A stretch of DNA of 7,186 nt from a gamma proteobacterium symbiont of Lucinoma myriamae (GTDB lineage: Bacteria; Pseudomonadota; Gammaproteobacteria; GRL18), in contig JAHXIM010000215.1 of NCBI GenBank assembly GCA_025655635.1, forward strand, positions 1-7,186, in the 5' to 3' direction. Numbering within the stretch: position 1 is the first letter of the stretch; each line of letters starts with the position of its first letter. The notes under the pieces were generated by a model. It was not told the DNA's origin. It saw nothing but the letters and a program-made list of their open reading frames with translations, and searched no databases. Of the stretch, positions 5,895 through 7,186 are shown one piece after another. The position numbers and the translations under genes are program-made.

Positions 5895-7010
5895 ATGGAA
5901 TCTATGGAATCTAAAGATCAAGATCTGGATATGATGAGTTCAGTATCGTCAGATGCAGTAATGGACATATTTGACACAGACAATGATATTTCAGGTGATG
6001 ATAAGAATGTTTCTCTTATCAATCAAAGCAGAAAAACAAGGAAATCACCTTGCAAGCAAACAAACTCCAAATCTGCAACTTCTAAAGCAAACACGAAAAA
6101 CAAAACTAAAACACCGAAAATAAATATGGATGCTTCAAGTGAAAAGTCACAACGTAGGAATTCAATATTAAAAGGTGATATGGATGCAACCCGTCTTTAT
6201 TTGAATGAGATTGGCTTCGCAACTCTGCTTACCGCTGAAGAAGAAGTAAAATATTCCAGAATGGCTCAACAGGGTATTGAAGAAGGTCGAAAACGAATGA
6301 TTGAGTGCAATCTTCGTTTAGTAGTAAAAATTGCTCGTCGTTATCTTAATCGTGGTTTGCCTCTACTTGATTTGATTGAGGAAGGTAACCTGGGACTTAT
6401 TCGCGCAGTTGAGAAATTTGACCCAGAACGTGGTTTTCGTTTTTCAACCTATGCGACCTGGTGGATACGTCAAACCATTGAACGGGGCTTAATGAATCAA
6501 ACTCGTACCATTCGTCTCCCTATCCATGTTGTAAAAGAAATTAATATCTACCTTAGAGCAGCCAGGGAACTTACTCAGGCTTTGGATCATGAGCCTAGTC
6601 CCGAAGAAATTGCAGATTTACTTGATAGACCGGTTAAAGATGTGCAAAAAATGTTCAAATTAAATGAACGTATTTCATCCATCGACGTACCTATGGGACC
6701 TGATGCCGATCGCCCTTTGTTAGATGCTATACCTGATGAGGCTAATCCAGAACCTTTTGCCTTTCTGCAAGATGAAAATATGAGAGATAATCTGGATAAA
6801 TGGATGATGCAGCTTAATGATAAACAAAGAGAAGTCGTTGATCGTCGTTTTGGTCTACATGGCTATGATACTGCAACTCTGGAAGAAGTGGGCAATGAAA
6901 TTGGTGTAACCCGTGAAAGAGTCAGACAAATTCAGCTGGAAGCCCTGAAGCGATTAAGAGAAATTCTTGAAAATGAAGGTTATACAGGTGAAGCACTACT
7001 GAATCAATAA
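5895..7010 (+). CDS. rpoS: RNA polymerase sigma factor RpoS (sigma-38)
   Basis: RpoS directs RNA polymerase to stationary-phase and general stress promoters. The 371-residue chain has region 1.2 (DATRLYLNEIG, from 97), region 2 with NLRLVVKIARRY and the -10 recognition helix FSTYATWWIRQTIERG (183-198), region 3 with TRTIRLPIHVVKE, and region 4.2 with the helix-turn-helix LEEVGNEIGVTRERVRQIQ (329-347). Up to the C-terminal region it keeps a constant 41-residue offset from E. coli RpoS (330 residues), so the extra length is an N-terminal extension: acidic in 1-40, then Lys/Ser/Thr-rich and likely disordered (about 42-93). K214 and E215 match E. coli K173 and E174, the RssB turnover site, with I218 in place of V177. 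AAGGA (5882-5886) lies 8 nt before ATG 5895. The ATG at 5886 overlaps that site and is therefore an unlikely start. It is the last gene of the operon. Confidence 0.98.
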   Translation: MESMESKDQDLDMMSSVSSDAVMDIFDTDNDISGDDKNVSLINQSRKTRKSPCKQTNSKSATSKANTKNKTKTPKINMDASSEKSQRRNSILKGDMDATRLYLNEIGFATLLTAEEEVKYSRMAQQGIEEGRKRMIECNLRLVVKIARRYLNRGLPLLDLIEEGNLGLIRAVEKFDPERGFRFSTYATWWIRQTIERGLMNQTRTIRLPIHVVKEINIYLRAARELTQALDHEPSPEEIADLLDRPVKDVQKMFKLNERISSIDVPMGPDADRPLLDAIPDEANPEPFAFLQDENMRDNLDKWMMQLNDKQREVVDRRFGLHGYDTATLEEVGNEIGVTRERVRQIQLEALKRLREILENEGYTGEALLNQ

Positions 7011-7034
7011 ATTCAAATTATTTTCTGTTTTATC

Positions 7035-7067
7035 AAAGCACCTTTCTGCGGATAGGTGCTTTTTTTT
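7035..7067 (+). terminator. Rho-independent terminator after rpoS
   Basis: A perfect 9-bp stem (AAAGCACCT 7035-7043 with AGGTGCTTT 7054-7062) with a 10-nt loop runs directly into a tract of eight T (7060-7067). It lies 25 nt after the rpoS stop codon and ends the surE-rpoS transcription unit. Confidence 0.93.
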
Positions 7068-7148
7068 GGCTTATTTTTTGCATCTACTTAGTCGACCCTG
7101 AAAAAAATATTATCTATTTGAAATGTAAGGAATTATCCCTATTTTTGA

Positions 7149-7177
7149 GTGACCAGATCGACCAGAAATGTTATAAT
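7149..7177 (+). promoter_or_regulatory. Strong extended -10 promoter pointing out of the window
   Basis: TGTTATAAT (7169-7177) is a perfect extended -10. The best placed -35 is GTGACC (7149-7154, four of six matches) at 17 bp. TTGAGT (7145-7150) matches better but its spacing is 21. Transcription would start near 7184, so the transcript lies almost wholly beyond the window. A short direct repeat GACCAG (7151-7156 and 7160-7165) lies in the spacer. Whether it serves a protein gene or an RNA gene cannot be seen. Confidence 0.5.
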
Positions 7178-7186
7178 AAGTGCAGA

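Noticed and set aside
7124..7136. GacA-type upstream site (TGTAAG half) for an rsmZ-like RNA
   Set aside because: Only the left half TGTAAG is present. The expected CTTACA partner is absent, and the element lies much closer to the promoter than in known cases.

Overview
The window is AT-rich and carries the conserved gammaproteobacterial stress and stationary-phase locus surE - pcm - yqaA - nlpD - rpoS on the + strand. Protein sequences (RpoS, NlpD, Pcm, SurE) and gene order place it in Gammaproteobacteria. The tandem SoxW-like periplasmic thioredoxin upstream would fit a sulfur-oxidising or similar environmental lineage, but that is inference and no genus can be named from this sequence.

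Layout. Positions 86-496 (-) encode a small stand-alone GAF-like sensory protein that resembles the N-terminal sensor of some gammaproteobacterial diguanylate cyclases but has no output domain. A 240-bp AT-rich divergent region separates it from an exported protein with two thioredoxin domains (737-1792, +). That gene meets an Smr-domain endonuclease gene (1794-2333, -) tail to tail with one base between the stop codons. The Smr gene is divergent from surE across 184 bp holding a likely extended -10 promoter. The + strand then runs surE (2518-3267), a 17-codon mini-ORF that overlaps the surE stop and the pcm start (3267-3320), pcm (3317-3979), yqaA (4016-4597), nlpD (start uncertain, about 4605-5564) and rpoS (5895-7010). 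A strong intrinsic terminator ends the operon at 7035-7067, and a good extended -10 promoter at the right edge points out of the window.

How the genes fit together. SurE (nucleotide phosphatase) and Pcm (isoaspartyl repair) are survival and maintenance functions. YqaA is a DedA-like membrane protein. NlpD is a LysM/LytM lipoprotein that activates septal amidase, and RpoS is the general stress sigma factor. rpoS is preceded by a 330-bp leader with its own likely promoter and short direct repeats, so it is probably transcribed both from upstream operon promoters and from its own.

Most of the window is a well-known locus. The points most worth a second look are the tandem duplication in the thioredoxin protein, the stop/start-overlapping mini-ORF between surE and pcm, the unresolved NlpD N-terminus (a consensus -35 and a near-perfect lipoprotein signal lie one frame away), and the repeats in the rpoS leader. 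I found no tRNA, rRNA, insertion sequence, phage gene or CRISPR array.
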